53,564 nt of DNA, taken from Faecalicoccus sp. GTDB taxonomy: Bacteria; Bacillota_I; Bacilli_A; Erysipelotrichales; Erysipelotrichaceae. The DNA is taken from contig JAGAWH010000185.1 of NCBI GenBank assembly GCA_017941505.1, positions 1 to 53,564 on the forward strand, written 5' to 3'. Position numbers and translations under genes: made by a program. Below the pieces are notes generated by a model, which saw only the letters and a program-made list of their open reading frames with translations, was not told the DNA's origin and did not search any database. Position 1 is the first letter of the stretch; the number at the start of each line of letters is the position of its first letter. Below, piece by piece: positions 53,530-53,564 of the stretch.

Positions 53530-53564
53530 ATGAAAAAACAAATTATTAATGAAGTGTTACAAAA
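53530..53564 (+). CDS. Start of a second copy of the recombinase gene, truncated by the window end
   Basis: MKKQIINEVLQ, identical in DNA to the start of the gene at 51327. It may be a true second copy, the junction of an excised circle, or an assembly loop. Confidence 0.5.
   Translation, partial: MKKQIINEVLQ

Larger units (their letters stand above)
53446..53564 (+). repeat. 119-bp direct repeat, copy 2, cut by the window end
   Basis: Identical to 51243-51361 to the last base of the window, 2203 bp downstream. It holds core D, the recombinase leader and ATG at 53530 with the first codons of a second recombinase copy. Confidence 0.95.

Overview
The window looks like one contig from a low-GC, strictly anaerobic Bacillota; the gene set fits a gut Erysipelotrichia-type organism, but that placement is inference. 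The signs are AT-rich DNA with strong AGGAGG ribosome sites, only the oxygen-sensitive class III ribonucleotide reductase (nrdD/nrdG), a second glycyl-radical enzyme, a CBS-regulated Mn pyrophosphatase, PTS sugar uptake and an RsbU/RsbV-like partner-switching pair. The left edge lies in the 3' end of a group II intron (domains V and VI). The right edge is a 119-bp exact copy of sequence 2203 bp upstream. Both edges are the kind of repeat at which assemblies break.

Layout. 0.1-5 kb: homoserine acetyltransferase, a membrane PP2C phosphatase fused to an RsbW-like kinase domain with its STAS partner, and O-acetylhomoserine sulfhydrylase. 5-10 kb: DeoR regulator, radical-SAM activase, PflD/YbiW-type glycyl-radical enzyme and an FSA-type aldolase, with matching operator palindromes. 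10-16.5 kb: CBS pyrophosphatase, a CsoR-controlled copper operon whose CopA carries three extra C-terminal metal-binding domains (the last with its own internal ribosome site), and two paralogous lipoproteins. 16.5-25.5 kb: nrdG/nrdD, an XRE-S24 repressor with a divergent small gene, ispD, a COG2426 membrane protein, a HAD phosphatase, a patatin, and ftsH under a CIRCE-like operator. 25.5-30 kb: tightly overlapping operon aroB-aroC-aroA-tyrA. 30-40.7 kb: carbohydrate region with malQ, an AEC transporter, a PTS/6-phospho-beta-glucosidase operon, an AraC/GH39-like regulator split by a frameshift in a pentanucleotide repeat, and a sulfatase.

40.9-53.6 kb is a defence island. A 2459-residue DUF4011/SF1 helicase/Vsr-like nuclease protein precedes a type I restriction-modification locus (hsdM, hsdS) built for DNA inversion. 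Four copies of the 14-bp core TAAACAAGAATTTA lie in alternating orientation. They bracket two exchangeable 3' halves of hsdS, with a tyrosine recombinase between the two cassettes. The first cassette is in the ON orientation (full hsdS) and the second in the OFF orientation (5' half gene followed by an inverted 3' half). The core is read in both directions: forward it encodes Asn-Lys-Asn-Leu in the centre of HsdS, and in reverse its first three bases are the stop codon. No hsdR is present in the window.

Recurring themes are switchable expression (hsdS inversion, repeat-tract frameshift in the AraC/GH39 regulator) and several promoters whose -10 box ends six bases before the ATG, which predicts leaderless mRNAs.
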